From Ruminococcaceae bacterium YAD3003 (GTDB taxonomy: Bacteria; Bacillota; Clostridia; Saccharofermentanales; Saccharofermentanaceae), in NCBI GenBank assembly GCA_900107185.1, contig FNPA01000009.1:1-64000 (forward strand): a DNA stretch of 64,000 nt, given 5' to 3'. The notes under the pieces were generated by a model. That model saw nothing but the letters and a program-made list of their open reading frames with translations. It made no database searches and was not told the DNA's origin. A program made the translations under genes and the position numbers. The number at the start of each line of letters is the position of its first letter. Position 1 is the first letter of the stretch. Shown here piece by piece: positions 8,510 to 17,059 of this stretch.

Positions 8510-9884
8510 AGTATTTATCCTCGTTATTGACCAGCCCTCTGAATTTCTTTATTGCATCTGAGAATCTTCCCAGACTCTCTCTGGCAGCGACACGGAACTT
8601 ATCTGCTTCTCTGGTCAGCGTATCCGTCTTCCAGCTGCTCTGTGTATTGATACTGTTAATGATTCCTGCAAGTCTTATGAAGAAAACCACAAAGTTATAG
8701 AACGGAAGCAATGCAACGATTGCCCACTGTTTTTTGTAGTAAGCGCGCGTCTCAGGGAACGGCTTTAACAGGTGCTGCGCAATGTGGAAATACAGGTAAC
8801 CGCAGACTATGTAGAATGCGAAGATAACGCCCATAGAGACCAGTACCGTTGTGCTCGAGAAACCGTAACACATGAGTACTATCAGCGCCAGGTACCAGAT
8901 CATTCTCGGGAATGCGAATGTGTGGTCGAAGAGCAATGTATGAATGTTTGTATCCTTTGCAAATCTCCACGGGCGGAGCTTACTCTGAGGATATAATCTC
9001 GCAACCTCAAGAGATCCTCTCTGCCAACGCTGACGCTGTGTATAGAGCTTGTTTACGCCCTCGATAGGATCAGTGAAGTAGATGGCATCAACACAGATAC
9101 CGACTTTCTGCTTCTGGATATATCTCATCTGGAAAGTGATCTCCGTATCCTCCGAGATAGTCTCTGTGTTATACAGATGTGACTTACGGATGGAGCTCAT
9201 TCTGAATGCAGAGAAAGCACCTGACAACGTATACATGCTGTTGGTCTCAGAAGCGAAATTTCTTCCTGCGAGGAATGCCTGCGCATACTCACAGAACTCG
9301 ATCCTTCTGAACAGTCTCGCCTTGATGGTCTTATATTCTTCAATCTTGTCAGGTCTCGTGAGAATCGAACCTGTAAGACATGTGTATTCAGGATAGTTTT
9401 CGAGACGGAGGATCATGTTCTTGAGAGCGTGCTTCTCGAGGTAACCGTCTGAGTCGATATTGATGAGGTAAGAACCCTTACTGTTATAGATAGCGAGGTT
9501 CAATGCTCTTGATTTACCCTGTCCGGAATTGAGCCAGTTCATACGAAGACTCGGATACTTTTCCTGTGCCCTCGCGAAAGCAGCAAAGCTCTTATCCGTA
9601 CTCATGTTATTAACGAGATAAACTTCGATATGGTCGTTCGGATAATCGCACTCATTAACTGACTGGAGACATCTCTCGAGGCTGTCTTCGGAGTTGTAAA
9701 CCGGGATGATGAGAACGATGTCAGGCCAGATTGCAGGCTCAACGAGCTTCTTCTTTTTGCGTTCCTGGTGGAGAAGTACGAAGTATGAACCGATCGAAGG
9801 GATAACCTCAACGATAAGCGGAATGATAACCCATGCGAGCCAGTAGAAAAACGGATTGATTACATGCGTGAGGAAATGATTCAT
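8499..9884 (-). CDS. XrtG-associated family 2 glycosyltransferase
   Basis: 461 residues resembling processive membrane glycosyltransferases: an N-terminal membrane segment at about 14-38, a GT-A domain with IIPVYNSEDSLERCL, the DSDGYLE metal motif at about 145, SEDTEITF, and the QRQRW motif at about 283-287. Several C-terminal membrane helices follow. QxxRW is the acceptor/product motif of cellulose- and hyaluronan-synthase-type enzymes. The gene overlaps xrtG by 4 bases, the arrangement described for the exosortase-G-associated glycosyltransferase family. It probably makes a glycan that is linked to, or transported with, the sorted protein, but the sugar is unknown. Confidence 0.88.
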   Translation of the reverse strand: MNHFLTHVINPFFYWLAWVIIPLIVEVIPSIGSYFVLLHQERKKKKLVEPAIWPDIVLIIPVYNSEDSLERCLQSVNECDYPNDHIEVYLVNNMSTDKSFAAFARAQEKYPSLRMNWLNSGQGKSRALNLAIYNSKGSYLINIDSDGYLEKHALKNMILRLENYPEYTCLTGSILTRPDKIEEYKTIKARLFRRIEFCEYAQAFLAGRNFASETNSMYTLSGAFSAFRMSSIRKSHLYNTETISEDTEITFQMRYIQKQKVGICVDAIYFTDPIEGVNKLYTQRQRWQRGSLEVARLYPQSKLRPWRFAKDTNIHTLLFDHTFAFPRMIWYLALIVLMCYGFSSTTVLVSMGVIFAFYIVCGYLYFHIAQHLLKPFPETRAYYKKQWAIVALLPFYNFVVFFIRLAGIINSINTQSSWKTDTLTREADKFRVAARESLGRFSDAIKKFRGLVNNEDKYYEQ

Positions 9885-10513
9885 GCCTTATCTCCTCCGC
9901 CTTCTGTTATGGGTTTTTCTTCCCTCTTGTGATATCCGAAATCTCCCGTCCTCATCTTAAGAACATGGGATCTTGTGAACACGAAGAAATAGAGAATTAC
10001 CTGGAGCACATAGAATACGATTCTTCCGACAACGGTGTGAGCCAGATAGTAGTAATCTGTTCCCAGGAAATGGATCATGGTGCAGATAACACTGATTCTC
10101 AAAGCGTTTGAAAGAATTGTATAGAGCGTTCCGATAATGCCGACATAGATACGCTCCGGCACGTTATAGATCTGATAGAACGTAAGGAGCGATACGAATG
10201 CAGCTATCTCGATGATACCTGAACACTCCATGTCGATATTAACGGTTATAGCGCCGTTAAATGATTCTATGAATATAACTCCGTATCTGAAATAAGCCTG
10301 ATAAAAACCTGTGACCTTACCGAAGATTCCTGCTATAGCAGCAACGAGCCTTGCCAGCGGCAATACCGCCCAAGGTCTTATGATGATCATGAATATGAGG
10401 AATAACCCGCAGGCACCAAGAAGGTATCTCCAAAACCTGAGCCCTGCTTTCTTTAGCACGTGAAGAAGCCAAATCCACAAGGCTATTGCGGCGGCAGAGA
10501 TTAAATATGTCAT
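9881..10513 (-). CDS. xrtG: Exosortase family protein XrtG
   Basis: A 210-residue integral membrane protein with about six hydrophobic segments. The catalytic triad expected of exosortases and archaeosortases is visible: C97 in MECSG, R139 in SNALRI and H159 in LAHTVVGR. XrtG is the Firmicute branch and is predicted to cleave near the C-terminal sorting signal of its substrate and transfer it to another molecule, by analogy with sortase. Its neighbours match: the upstream gene encodes a secreted protein with such a signal (4-base overlap) and the downstream gene is the associated glycosyltransferase (4-base overlap). Family confidence is high; biochemical activity is untested here. Confidence 0.92.
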   Translation of the reverse strand: MTYLISAAAIALWIWLLHVLKKAGLRFWRYLLGACGLFLIFMIIIRPWAVLPLARLVAAIAGIFGKVTGFYQAYFRYGVIFIESFNGAITVNIDMECSGIIEIAAFVSLLTFYQIYNVPERIYVGIIGTLYTILSNALRISVICTMIHFLGTDYYYLAHTVVGRIVFYVLQVILYFFVFTRSHVLKMRTGDFGYHKREEKPITEGGGDKA

Positions 10514-11799
10514 TCTGCCTTCTTTCTGCGATTATAAGTGAAGTATGAACCGGCAGCCAAGGCAGATAAAGCTAAAACGAAAACCGGTCCGGTAGAAATA
10601 CCTGATGCCCTGAGCTTCTCATCTCCGATTCTGTGGAACTGCACATCAATGTGCTGAGTTTCAGAATAAGGGATTCCGGCTCTCTCGGCGAGTTTAGCGA
10701 CGTCGAACCAAAATTCGGTCTGATTCTGATAATCCCCTACTTCAATATACATGTCGCCCAAGTATGTATCACTTGGTAATATATCGTTTATATTTTCAGA
10801 CAATTCGGAGTCTCCGGAATAGAACAGCGCAAAATGATGGCTGCCCGGAGCCTGAGGATTATATTCTTCCTTCCAGTCAAGGCTGCCATCATCGTAGATC
10901 TTAACTGCCTTGAGCATTGTGAAAGTATAGTCGTTTATCCATACAGTTACTTCGAGGAACTCTGAACCGTCACAGAAACCTGTGTCCTGTGTCTCGAAGT
11001 AGTTTGTAGTAGCGTGAACATATGCCAGTCCGTCTCTTGAGAGAATGGAACCCTTAGCATCGCAGAAGTTCTTCATCATTCCGGCTGTATCGTACTCGAT
11101 CGTTGTTACGGGGAAATAATCCCAATCATGATAATCACCGTCGATAACGATTCCGGAACCGTCGTTATAAGGAGCTTCTGTCGGAATGGGAGTCGGATCA
11201 TCAGGATCAACGATAATTGTCTGACTGCAGTCAGCAACACCCTCAACGAAGTTCTCACCAAGATAGAATCCGAAATTAATTGTAGAAGAATAATCCGGCA
11301 GAGCAGATGAAGGAATGGCAATCTCGATAAGAGAAGGAGCTTCCCAAGTCAAATAGTCACTGTTCTGTGCAATCTGTACTCCGCCGTTTGTATCTGACAG
11401 ATAGAGGTCAGTCTTGGGGTTAGTAACCTCAACGTGGTTACCGCCGTTATCTATACGGCTGAGCGCAACGACCAATGTCTCACCGATATCTGTCTCAATT
11501 ACAAAGTTACCATTGTGGTTGGGGCCTGCCCAATTAGAAGAATGATCCTGTACCTCGTTAATGTAGAGATAGATCCAGTCACCGTCCCAGACAATTGCCG
11601 CATCATTTACAGTGGGCTGGTAAGGATCGTTCCAGGCATCATACTTAACAACGCTGTCCCAGTCACTGAAATCACCGTCAATAGTAATTCCTGAATATGA
11701 ATCGGCACTTACCGGGAAAGCAACGAAAGGAATAACGAGCGCAGCTGCTGCAGCTCCGCATAATGCTTTGATCACTCTATCAAAAATATGCATATTCAT
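10510..11799 (-). CDS. Secreted XrtG substrate with Firmicu-CTERM-like sorting signal
   Basis: 429 residues. An N-terminal signal peptide (hydrophobic run about 10-30, ending VSADS) leads to two related domains that begin ITIDGDFSDWDS (about 37) and IVIDGDYHDWDY (about 216). A linker PDDPTPIPTEAPYNDG joins them. The C-terminus has STGP, a hydrophobic helix and then NRRKKAE, the tripartite layout of an exosortase sorting signal. This is the first gene of the XrtG operon and very likely its cognate target. A strong AGGAGG site precedes the ATG. The IDGDxxDW domains look like carbohydrate-binding or surface-display beta domains, but no ligand can be named. Confidence 0.85.
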   Translation of the reverse strand: MNMHIFDRVIKALCGAAAAALVIPFVAFPVSADSYSGITIDGDFSDWDSVVKYDAWNDPYQPTVNDAAIVWDGDWIYLYINEVQDHSSNWAGPNHNGNFVIETDIGETLVVALSRIDNGGNHVEVTNPKTDLYLSDTNGGVQIAQNSDYLTWEAPSLIEIAIPSSALPDYSSTINFGFYLGENFVEGVADCSQTIIVDPDDPTPIPTEAPYNDGSGIVIDGDYHDWDYFPVTTIEYDTAGMMKNFCDAKGSILSRDGLAYVHATTNYFETQDTGFCDGSEFLEVTVWINDYTFTMLKAVKIYDDGSLDWKEEYNPQAPGSHHFALFYSGDSELSENINDILPSDTYLGDMYIEVGDYQNQTEFWFDVAKLAERAGIPYSETQHIDVQFHRIGDEKLRASGISTGPVFVLALSALAAGSYFTYNRRKKAE

Positions 11800-11823
11800 A
11801 GTTATTCCTCCTAGGCCTGATGA

Positions 11824-11865
11824 ATTATACCATGTTTCAAATCAAAATGTGACAGAATTGTGTCA
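11824..11865 (-). promoter_or_regulatory. XrtG operon promoter with inverted repeat
   Basis: An extended -10 box (TG-G-TATAAT; plus-strand complement 11824-11829) lies 24 bases upstream of the first gene of the operon. The inverted repeat TGACA-N6-TGTCA at 11850-11865 covers the -35 region, where no good -35 hexamer is present. This suggests control by a dimeric regulator. The motif is visible; the regulator is unknown. Confidence 0.55.
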
Positions 11866-11947
11866 TATTATTAAATTTTGTTGAATCTGTATCAAAAAAG
11901 TCTGATTGACCTGCTCTCAGTCGGCATTTAGTTCTAAACATGATAAC

Positions 11948-12985
11948 TCAGCCCTGTTCCATGAATCTGTTAATAGCAGCTTCGAGTTTGGCGATGCAGG
12001 TTCTCTCATATTCTCTTTCAGAGCCGCTCGAGAAAGAATCGACAGATGCTTTCGCTGCGTTAAGACAATTAATGGCGCTGTTAACATCGCCAAAGCAATT
12101 AAGGTTATAAAAACCCTTGATGCGCATAACGTTGGCATCTTTGTCCTTTTCGAAAGTGTCACCCATGCGGTGATAGTATTCCTTCGCCTTACGGACATCT
12201 ACATAGTGATAGGAATAATAATAGACGAGTGTTGCAGCCGCCATCATTTCAGGGCCGGTTGTGGCAGCGGGTCTCATCTCATTTTCAATGTCACCTACTG
12301 CGGCTGCCATCAGGTCATATTGTCCGCTGGCATCCAGATATGTGAAATATATTGGGAAATACATGATCTTCTCTGCTCTCATTACCTTCTTAAAATCCAG
12401 ATCCATAACCGGTTTCAAATCCAACTGGGCCATCGGAACACCCGCCCTTATCTTTCCTAACGCTGTCTGAACGTAGCCTCCGAGCGAGTTTTGGGCATTA
12501 ACTCTTAAGATCAAAAAAAGCCTTATTCCAAACCTTACGATGTCAAAAATGAAAAGAGCTATGCCTGTCCAATATGCGACCGAAGCCAGGAAATCCGATT
12601 CAATGCAGAGTCCGCCCAACACACCCAGAGCGGCGCAGGAACCCGTAATCAGAAGAGATACTAAGCCTGAGATGATAAGAAATAACGATTCTTTGGCAGC
12701 TAACTGCTCCTGACTGAGGCCTTCAGCTTTTTTCAGATCGAAAGTAAATTCAGCTGCAAATCCGAAATAAAACTTTGCATCTCTTTTTTCCCATTTGCCG
12801 TCAGACTGTTTTTCGAGAGTAAGCCCGAATATTCTGATACGCTTGGCCTTTGAGCAGAACATCGGAGCGAAAACGAGTCCTAATACTGTAGTTATTCCCG
12901 ACCCGAGTATAAATGCGAACAACGCGAGAAATAATACCAGCCACGGATTGCTGTCTATATCCATGATGCTTCTGACCGTTTCCAT
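11948..12985 (-). CDS. M50-like membrane protein lacking HExxH
   Basis: About 345 residues from the ATG at 12985 (METVRSIMDID); an alternative upstream start at 13033 adds 16 residues. There are membrane segments at about 13-38, 105-130 and 135-165, then a mostly helical cytoplasmic C-terminal half with repeat-like helices. The segment after the first membrane helix (RIRIFGLTLEKQSDGKWEKR) resembles Clostridial M50-like membrane peptidases. The place where HExxH would lie reads GSGITTVLG, so peptidase activity is unlikely. It stands alone on the minus strand upstream of the XrtG operon, separated by about 150 bases. Function unknown. Confidence 0.5.
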   Translation of the reverse strand: METVRSIMDIDSNPWLVLFLALFAFILGSGITTVLGLVFAPMFCSKAKRIRIFGLTLEKQSDGKWEKRDAKFYFGFAAEFTFDLKKAEGLSQEQLAAKESLFLIISGLVSLLITGSCAALGVLGGLCIESDFLASVAYWTGIALFIFDIVRFGIRLFLILRVNAQNSLGGYVQTALGKIRAGVPMAQLDLKPVMDLDFKKVMRAEKIMYFPIYFTYLDASGQYDLMAAAVGDIENEMRPAATTGPEMMAAATLVYYYSYHYVDVRKAKEYYHRMGDTFEKDKDANVMRIKGFYNLNCFGDVNSAINCLNAAKASVDSFSSGSEREYERTCIAKLEAAINRFMEQG

Positions 12986-13153
12986 ATTTAACCAATCCCC
13001 ATTCTGTTTTTTATTTCTAATAAATATTACCACATCGGTAAATGTGGCAAATTAGGGGAAACGCACTCTTAAACAAGGTTCAGTATTGAATAATGTATAA
13101 TACCGCGTTATACTCCGCCTATAGGGAAAGATTAATACAAGTGGAGTGCTTTT

Positions 13154-13978
13154 ATGAATTATGATTGCAACCTTAAATATCCATTACTGATGGTTCATGG
13201 AATGGGATTCCGTGACAGGAAACACCTTTGCTACTGGGGCCGTGTCCCTCAGACTCTGGAATCCATGGGAACCAAAGTCTTCTTCGGTCATCAGGACGCT
13301 GTTGGCTCTGTTGAGAGCAATGCGGAGATCATCGCCAGGAGCCTCGACGAGGCATTGGCAGTCACCGGTGCTGAGAAGGTAAATATTCTCGCGCACTCAA
13401 AAGGCGGGCTCGAGGCAAGATATCTCGTAAACCACGGATACCGCGATAAGATCGCTTCCATTACTACTATCGATACTCCCCACCATGGTTCGAACGCTGT
13501 CGACTTCCTAATGAAGACACCCAAATGCATTGTTAAGATGGCCGCCTTCGGCACCGATGTCTGGATGAAGATTTTAGGCGACAAGAATCCTTCCACATAT
13601 GAATGCTTTGAACTCTTCACCACAAAGACCGCTGATCAGTTCAATAACGATAACCCTGCGCCCGACAATGTCTACTGCCAGAGTTATGCGTTCAAATGCA
13701 ATGGCGCATTTTCCGATCCGATGTTCTGCATCACTTACCCTGTCGTAAGAAAATTCGACGGCGATAACGACGGCCTCGTATCAGTTTCTTCCGCCACTTG
13801 GGCAAATTTCAAAGGCGTCCACACCTCCCCTTCCAGAAGAGGAATCTCACATGCGGACGTCGTTGATATCAGACGCATGAAGTTCACCTCCAGAACGCCT
13901 GATTCTGAAGATGAAGTCAGCGACATCGTAGTCTTTTACGTTAACGTGGTAAAAGAACTCAAGCAGATGGGATATTAA
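13154..13978 (+). CDS. Lipase/esterase-like alpha/beta hydrolase
   Basis: 274 residues. The N-terminal PLLMVHGMGFRD is the oxyanion-hole segment of bacterial lipases. The nucleophile elbow AHSKGG (serine near residue 83) follows a stretch of the form VNILAHSKGGLEARY. A DGDNDGLVSVSSA segment near residue 197 and HADVVD near 234 could supply the acid and histidine. No signal peptide is seen, so it is probably intracellular. It is monocistronic on the plus strand, with GTGGAG as ribosome site. Its stop codon overlaps the stop of the convergent small gene by 3 bases. Triacylglycerol-lipase-like family; natural substrate unknown. Confidence 0.8.
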   Translation: MNYDCNLKYPLLMVHGMGFRDRKHLCYWGRVPQTLESMGTKVFFGHQDAVGSVESNAEIIARSLDEALAVTGAEKVNILAHSKGGLEARYLVNHGYRDKIASITTIDTPHHGSNAVDFLMKTPKCIVKMAAFGTDVWMKILGDKNPSTYECFELFTTKTADQFNNDNPAPDNVYCQSYAFKCNGAFSDPMFCITYPVVRKFDGDNDGLVSVSSATWANFKGVHTSPSRRGISHADVVDIRRMKFTSRTPDSEDEVSDIVVFYVNVVKELKQMGY

Positions 13979-14361
13979 TAACTGCTTAAACCGCCAATAA
14001 CAGCAATAATCATTATCAGGAAAGCAATAACCCAGTATGTTAAATAAATACCCCAGAATACCGAGCATGCAATACCGGAATACTTACCTGCCCTGCTAAG
14101 AGCTGAACTGACCTGCACCTTGGTCGTGTGCAGTCCGCCCTGTTCGATGTAATCGAGTAATGCCTTCCTGTTTTTGGTAGCCATCGCAATAGCGATAAAG
14201 CTTCCGACAGGTATTGTTGAGATACAGCATGAAACGATCGCCTTTGTAAGGAAATCTTTTGCCTTTGCTTCATATTCAGGATCGTGCGCAGGTGCAGGCT
14301 GCTGGTATGTCTGCTGATACTGCGGGTTGTACTGCTGCTGTGAATAGTTATTATTTTCCAT
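13975..14361 (-). CDS. Small membrane protein with Gln/Pro-rich N-terminus
   Basis: 128 residues. The first 30 are rich in Gln, Pro and Tyr and predicted unstructured. Hydrophobic segments follow at about 45-65 and 100-125. It resembles short DUF4190-type or interferon-induced-transmembrane-like proteins of Firmicutes only in general layout. The reading frame is convergent with the lipase gene, sharing bases of both stop codons. A GAAAGAAGGGA ribosome site precedes the ATG. Function unknown. Confidence 0.6.
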   Translation of the reverse strand: MENNNYSQQQYNPQYQQTYQQPAPAHDPEYEAKAKDFLTKAIVSCCISTIPVGSFIAIAMATKNRKALLDYIEQGGLHTTKVQVSSALSRAGKYSGIACSVFWGIYLTYWVIAFLIMIIAVIGGLSSY

Positions 14362-14445
14362 AGTCTCTATCCCTTCTTTCTAAACTTATTCCAATAAATA
14401 TTATACATCAACTACGCTGCCCTGTGTGGAAAACTGCAGGATGTT

Positions 14446-14897
14446 ATATTCGGATTTTCGAGATTTGGCAATTGCGAATACGTTTGGGAGTGATTCTGTA
14501 TTCCTATTTTCGAAAAGCAGCAATTGAGAATACATTTTTCATCAAAAATGTATTCCAATTCTCGAAAACTAGTAATTACGAATACGTTTAATTCCGAATT
14601 TGTATTCCTTTTTCTCAAAAAATGCGAAAGCGAATACATTTAATTAGAATTTTGTATTCACATTTTTAATTTTTCGCATTTACGAATACGTTTTTTGCGA
14701 TTTTTATATTCGCATTTTCGATATGAGGTATTTGCGAATACGTTTTGGTGCGATTCTGTATTCCTTTTCTCGAAAATCAGTAAATGAGAATACATTCTTC
14801 ACCAAAAATGTATTCCTATTTTCGAAAATCAGCATTTGCGAATACGTTTATATCCAAATTTGTATTCCCTTTTTCAAAAATCACCAATTGCGAATAC
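14446..14897. repeat. Tandem array of 52-bp units with GAATAC/GTATTC
   Basis: GAATAC recurs at 14476, 14528, 14580, 14632, 14684, 14736, 14788, 14840 and 14892, exactly 52 bases apart every time. A partial unit at the left keeps the same phase. Each unit also carries GTATTC or a close variant at offset 22, and most carry TTTCGAAA near offset 32. The bases between drift considerably, yet the period never changes. It fills most of the 600-base gap between two minus-strand genes and holds no supported gene. It is not a CRISPR array, since no part of the unit is a constant repeat of 20 or more bases with unique spacers. Confidence 0.85.
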
Positions 14898-14905
14898 ACA
14901 ACAAA

Positions 14906-14940
14906 TAAAAAAGAGCTGCGAAGTCACCTTTCACAGCCCT
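14906..14940 (-). terminator. Terminator after ABC permease genes
   Basis: On the minus strand AGGGCTGTGAA, a short loop and TTCGCAGCTCT are followed by TTTTTTATT. It lies 25 bases after the malG-like permease stop. Confidence 0.8.
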
Positions 14941-14964
14941 ATTTTATTTTCACCCCGATGTGAT

Positions 14965-15807
14965 TTACATTTTTACACTGCCCAACGAGATACCTTCGAC
15001 AATATGCTTTGACAGGAATGCATAAAGAAGGATCGGCGGGAGGCAGATGAGGAGTTGAGCGCCCGGAGGCCCTCCCATTATCGGAAGCATTCTCTTTTTT
15101 CCCTCCATAAGAACGATCCTCGGAATCCAGATATTGCTCCAGCTCGCAACAAAAGAGAATATCGTCTGCGTTGCTATGGCGGGCTTCATGATAGGTAAAA
15201 TAATCTGATTGAAGATCCTGAATTCGCGGGCTCCATCGAGTCTGGCCGACTCGACCAGCTCTTTGGAGAATGTCGCTTTGAGATACATTCTCATAAAGAA
15301 AACATTCATTGGCGAAGCTATTGCCAGAAGAATAAATACGAACAACTTATTTGTAAGTCCGAGTTTATATATCCATTGGACAATACCGACTGATGCTACT
15401 GTGCCCGGAATCATCATAGCGACAATTACAAACTTCTCGAACGCCTCTCTCATTTTCCATTCATATGCTGTTATCGCATAAGCGGTGAGAGCCGAAATAT
15501 ATATATTCAGAATCGTGCTGGTAAATGTAACATATACAGAGTTACCGAAACCTATAAATGTATATTCATTAAATAACCCACAGAATTCTTTCAGGGTCAT
15601 CATCCCTTCTCTCGGAATATGAGTTATTTTGAAATTACCGCCCCCTGCAGGTTCTATTATCGTCTCTTCACCGAATACCTCTTTGAGCATACCCCAGAAA
15701 GGAGTAAGTATCAGGATCGCCAGCAGGATAGATACGATATAAGTAATGACTTTAAGAGTAAATGTTCTCTTTTTATCTTCAGTTAAAGTATTTACATAAT
15801 CACTCAT
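14965..15807 (-). CDS. Carbohydrate ABC transporter permease (MalG type)
   Basis: 280 residues with six predicted membrane segments. The EAA loop is visible as LVESARLDGAREFRIFNQIILPIMKP (about 180-205), the contact site for the ATPase subunit. It follows the MalF-type permease by 10 bases and so forms the second half of a sugar-uptake channel. No substrate-binding protein or ATPase gene is adjacent in the window. The complex must use subunits encoded elsewhere, as is common in Clostridia where one MsmK-type ATPase serves several importers. The sugar is unknown. Confidence 0.88.
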   Translation of the reverse strand: MSDYVNTLTEDKKRTFTLKVITYIVSILLAILILTPFWGMLKEVFGEETIIEPAGGGNFKITHIPREGMMTLKEFCGLFNEYTFIGFGNSVYVTFTSTILNIYISALTAYAITAYEWKMREAFEKFVIVAMMIPGTVASVGIVQWIYKLGLTNKLFVFILLAIASPMNVFFMRMYLKATFSKELVESARLDGAREFRIFNQIILPIMKPAIATQTIFSFVASWSNIWIPRIVLMEGKKRMLPIMGGPPGAQLLICLPPILLYAFLSKHIVEGISLGSVKM

Positions 15808-15817
15808 ATCTTTACCC

Positions 15818-16807
15818 TCACACAGCTTCCTTGGCAGCCTTGCGTTCCTGCCTTATAAGCTTTTTAAGCTTTGCTTCATCCTTATCCCTTAACAAAGTAA
15901 GGTAAATGATTCCGGAAATGATGATATAGATCGCAAGAAGGACGAGGCTCGCTGCCGATGCTTTGTCGTACGCATAAGATCCTAAGAAAGCCTGGTTTTC
16001 CATATACATCATCAGTGTAAGATTACGCCTTAACGTATCATAAATTCCGAAATAGGAAGGGATATCTATCATACCGACTCCGTCAACTACTGCTATTACA
16101 GTAATGAAGAACAGTATCGGTTTCATAGATGGCAACGTAACGTGGAAGAAGGTTTGGAGCCTGTTCGCACCATCTATTTCGGCAGCTTCAAATGTCTCAA
16201 CAGGAATACCCGTTATACCCGCCACGACGTAAATAAAGGTAATACCGAAATGCATGAAGATCGTGACCACTATGATGAAGAATCTGACATTCATGAACGG
16301 TTCCAGATCTTCCGGCGTAATACCGAATCCGTCGATAGCGCTGGCCATCAGAACGTTTCCAATGGAATCTCCGACAAATGAGATCAGATGGATCAAAAGG
16401 CTTCCGCCCAATGCCGTACCTGCAACGAGTTTAGGGAAAAAGAAGGCTGTCTTAAATATCACTCTTCCCTTGATCTTCAGTCTTCTGTCAGTCATCATTA
16501 CTGCCAGCCAGAATGCCAGGATCCATTCAGGAACGACAGATGCAATCCAGAAGAAAAAAGTATTCTTAAACGCATCCCAGAAAGATTTTGCCTTGAAGAC
16601 ATCTTTGAAATTCTGGTACCACGGTTTTCCTACCAGCGGAAGGAACTCAGGGTTTGTATTACCGGCATGCTTCAGATAACAAAAAGCATAGTAAAAAGTG
16701 CTCGCCAGAGGAACGAAGTTGAATGCCAGAAAACATATAAAAAATGGTATGGAGAATATATATCCCCACTTGGTATATCGCCTGTTGATAAGATTTCTAT
16801 TGCTCAT
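15818..16807 (-). CDS. Carbohydrate ABC transporter permease (MalF type)
   Basis: 329 residues with six membrane segments. The EAA loop, ETFEAAEIDGANRLQTFFHV (about 210-230), is of the sugar-permease type. The N-terminus is short and positively charged (NRRYTKWGY). The C-terminus ends in a lysine/arginine-rich tail. An AGAGGG ribosome site precedes the ATG, only a few bases after the lysine-rich reading frame that trails the acyltransferase. The two permeases may therefore be transcribed together with that gene. Partner of the MalG-type permease downstream. Confidence 0.88.
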   Translation of the reverse strand: MSNRNLINRRYTKWGYIFSIPFFICFLAFNFVPLASTFYYAFCYLKHAGNTNPEFLPLVGKPWYQNFKDVFKAKSFWDAFKNTFFFWIASVVPEWILAFWLAVMMTDRRLKIKGRVIFKTAFFFPKLVAGTALGGSLLIHLISFVGDSIGNVLMASAIDGFGITPEDLEPFMNVRFFIIVVTIFMHFGITFIYVVAGITGIPVETFEAAEIDGANRLQTFFHVTLPSMKPILFFITVIAVVDGVGMIDIPSYFGIYDTLRRNLTLMMYMENQAFLGSYAYDKASAASLVLLAIYIIISGIIYLTLLRDKDEAKLKKLIRQERKAAKEAV

Positions 16808-16816
16808 ATTTCCCTC

Positions 16817-17059
16817 TTATTTCTTCTTGCCATTCTTCTTGTTTCCGGAGGATTTTTTCTTTCCGGAAGAAGCCGGTTTAGAAGCTGCTTTGGGTGCAGC
16901 TTTTACCTCAGACTTTGTTTCTGTTTTAGGCGCTGTTTTTGTTTCAGCCTTAGCCTCAGTCTTTTCCTTAGACTTTGGAGTTGTTTCATCTTTTACGCAT
17001 GCCAGATGCTTCGTATCAGAATCATCGATCAGCGACCACGAAGTATCGAAGACAACAGT
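16817..17059 (-). other. Out-of-frame Lys/Ala-rich coding tail
   Basis: After and partly overlapping the acyltransferase gene, a different minus-strand frame reads TVVFDTSWSLIDDSDTKHLA and then a tail of about 50 residues rich in Lys, Ala, Glu and Thr, ending GNKKNGKKK and a stop at 16817. The composition is clearly protein-like. Upstream in this frame there is no ATG, GTG or TTG before an in-frame stop near 17165, so it has no start of its own. The simplest reading is that it is the natural C-terminus of the acyltransferase, detached by a -1 shift somewhere near 17030-17100. A real frameshift, a sequencing error or recoding are all possible. Confidence 0.55.

Noticed and set aside
14446-14897. 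Possible CRISPR array
   Set aside because: The period is constant, but the unit has no long constant repeat separated by unique spacers, the divergence is spread over the whole unit, and no cas gene is near.
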